Shown: positions 62,827 to 64,000 of the stretch, one piece after another
Position numbering within the stretch: position 1 is the stretch's first letter
Layout of the letters: each line of letters starts with the position of its first letter
From: Prosopocoilus inquinatus
Lineage: Eukaryota > Arthropoda > Insecta > Coleoptera > Lucanidae
Length of the DNA: 64,000 nucleotides
Assembly (NCBI GenBank): GCA_036172665.1
Contig: CM069875.1
Location: 19,003,806 to 19,067,805 of the forward strand
Reading direction: 5' to 3'
The notes under the pieces: model-generated
What the model was told of the DNA's origin: nothing
The model's input: the letters and a program-made list of their open reading frames with translations, nothing else
The model's database searches: none
Made by a program: the position numbers and the translations under genes

Positions 62827-63190
62827 CTGGAATATTTTATGTAAATCAAGACGAAAAATGAGGCAGATTACTTTAAATTTCCATTTTATTGAGACAAATA
62901 TATAAATATAAATATAAATTTAAAATAATTCCAAGCGTTTGCAGTAGGAATAGGACATATTAAACGGTAAACTGTAAGTTTTTAATCTTTAACCGAACAA
63001 GAAGTCAATTGCTATTACGAGAAACTGTAAGTTCTGCTTAAAAAGCATCTGTTTTGGTCAAGTATTATCTACGGTTCTTTGGACTGGACAGTGAACCTCG
63101 TTTTTATCCTCATTGGTTTTGGTATTTGCTAAATCTAATTGTTTTTCAAGTTCGGAAAATCAGAGTCCACAGTTCTTTTACTTTAAATAT

Positions 63191-63245
63191 AATACTGCAA
63201 TGTTAGGTCAAAAAGCGATAGTAAGATGTCGCTATTTTATATGTT
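63191..63245 (+). repeat. R1 fragment (about 55 bp)
   Basis: TACTGCAATGTTAGGTC through GATGTCGCTATTTTATATG, close to the 5' part of the units in the 52-kb array (it shares their GATAGTAAGATG variant). Confidence 0.7.
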
Positions 63246-63537
63246 TAAATATTAACAAATAAATTATTCAAACTTCTGTTCATATAGTTAACTCTTTAGA
63301 AATTTATGCATTGAAATAATTTCGGAGTTTTGAGTGAATTTAATATTTTACCTAAAAAGCGTCCAATGTACTCATGTCAAACTCACGTATGCTTTTTGGT
63401 TATTTTTCAATTTATTGTGTCATATTCGCACTATGAACGCTTAGATTTATTATAAACTTTTATGTTGTGTTAATAAAATAGAAATTTAAAGTGATTTGCG
63501 ATACATTTGCATTCTGATTAACATAAAGTTTTCAACT

Positions 63538-63754
63538 TGTCATTTTTGACAACCCGCTCGTTCAAGGTGAAATACCCACTGTCGCCTGTCAAGAACATGT
63601 GATGGCAGTACTGTGTCCTTAGACAGAGATCGAGTGCCTTAATTCTACGTAAAGCACTCGATCTCTGTCTAAAGACACAGGTACTGCTATCACATGTTCT
63701 TGACAGGCGACAGTGGGTATTTGACCTTGAACAAATCGGTTGTCAAAAATGACA
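63538..63754. repeat. Palindrome of about 217 bp at the start of M4 copy 2
   Basis: Arms of about 102 bp (63538-63639 and 63653-63754) around a short spacer read as near-perfect inverted copies: TGTCATTTTTGACAACC at one end, its inverse at the other, and CACTCGATCTCTGTCTAA at the centre. The right arm continues as M4 copy 2. M4 copy 1 has only the right-arm version. Confidence 0.85.
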
Positions 63755-64000
63755 AACTGGAATATTTTATGTAAATCAAGATGAAAATAACGCAAAATAG
63801 TTTCAATTTCCATTTTATTGAGATAAAGTATAAATTTATAATAACGGTAAGCAACTACGAGGCGATATGACATAATAAATGGGAAAGTTCTGCCTAAAAA
63901 GTATCTTTCTGTCAGGTATTACCTACGGTTTTTTGGACTGGATACTAAAGCTCATTTTTATCATGAATGTTTTTGAAATTCGCTAAGTCCCATTATCCAG
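63755..64000. repeat. M4 repeat copy 2, runs off the window
   Basis: Continues from the palindrome and matches 62842-63115 of copy 1, including TTTCCATTTTATTGAGA and TACGGTTTTTTGGACTGGA. Non-coding. Confidence 0.6.

Larger units (their letters stand above)
62548..63115. repeat. M4 repeat copy 1, split by an R1 insertion
   Basis: Matches M4 copy 2 (63645 to the window edge) from GCACTCGATCTCTGTCTAA through ATTTCCATTTTATTGAGA to CTACGGTTCTTTGGACTGGA. R1 lies within it at 62673-62826. Non-coding. Its class is unknown. Confidence 0.65.

Overview
This is a gene-poor, AT-rich, heavily repeat-laden window of an animal genome, most likely an insect. The mix of a BEL/Pao element, Ty3/gypsy elements, an errantivirus-like env remnant, Penelope-like remnants, and Tc1/mariner, hAT and PIF/Harbinger relics points that way. 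The species cannot be fixed from the sequence. I recognise no intact host gene. Nearly everything that can be named is transposon-derived, and most coding parts lie on the minus strand.

Layout. 1-5760: an old minus-strand Ty3/gypsy element (gypsy-1) running off the left edge; its pol is split by a hAT-type MITE with an 8-bp target duplication. 5740-7230: an orphan env-like remnant carrying a short repeat fragment (R1). 8054-14073: a complete but dead BEL/Pao element with two 231-bp LTRs and a 5-bp target duplication; its gag is split by a PIF/Harbinger-type MITE. 14810-21496: gypsy-2, a young Ty3/gypsy element (344/345-bp LTRs, ATAT duplication) whose gag-pol frame is broken by one TGA. 22246-22608: a short element holding a hammerhead ribozyme. 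23223-25061: Penelope-like and palindromic debris. 26600-27620: a possible regulatory stretch. 31110-33420: a mariner fragment, a 1.2-kb foldback element and an R1 cluster. 34990-39161: copy A of a large terminal-inverted-repeat element (E) with 172-bp subterminal repeats. 39290-43821: small inverted-repeat elements and another R1 insertion. 43924-50366: gypsy-3, a decayed sister of gypsy-2, with a BEL-type solo LTR inside one LTR. 50430-55390: a Tc1/mariner-like transposase gene split by E copy B, which is itself split by a 1.4-kb R1 array. 58088-58832: a mariner transposase pseudogene. 62035-64000: R1 fragments and palindromic repeats.

Two systems stand out. First, the R1 (312-bp unit) and R2 (302-bp unit) repeats carry compact 49-nt type I hammerhead ribozymes, present in up to 11 places and canonical in several. 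R1 copies are flanked by 10-15-bp target duplications and most of those with readable ends share one 3' end, so they look like retrotransposed, self-cleaving, circular-RNA-type elements (retrozyme-like). Second, the gypsy-2/gypsy-3 family encodes an unusual polyprotein. Gag starts with a SAP-type domain and a hendecad coiled coil that varies in length between copies. Pol ends, beyond the integrase, in a TARG1/OARD1-like macro (ADP-ribose hydrolase) domain followed by a CCCH zinc finger.

The insertion order can be read from the nesting. The transposase gene is older than E copy B, which is older than the R1 array. The BEL body is older than its MITE, gypsy-1 is older than its hAT MITE, and gypsy-3 is older than the solo LTR.
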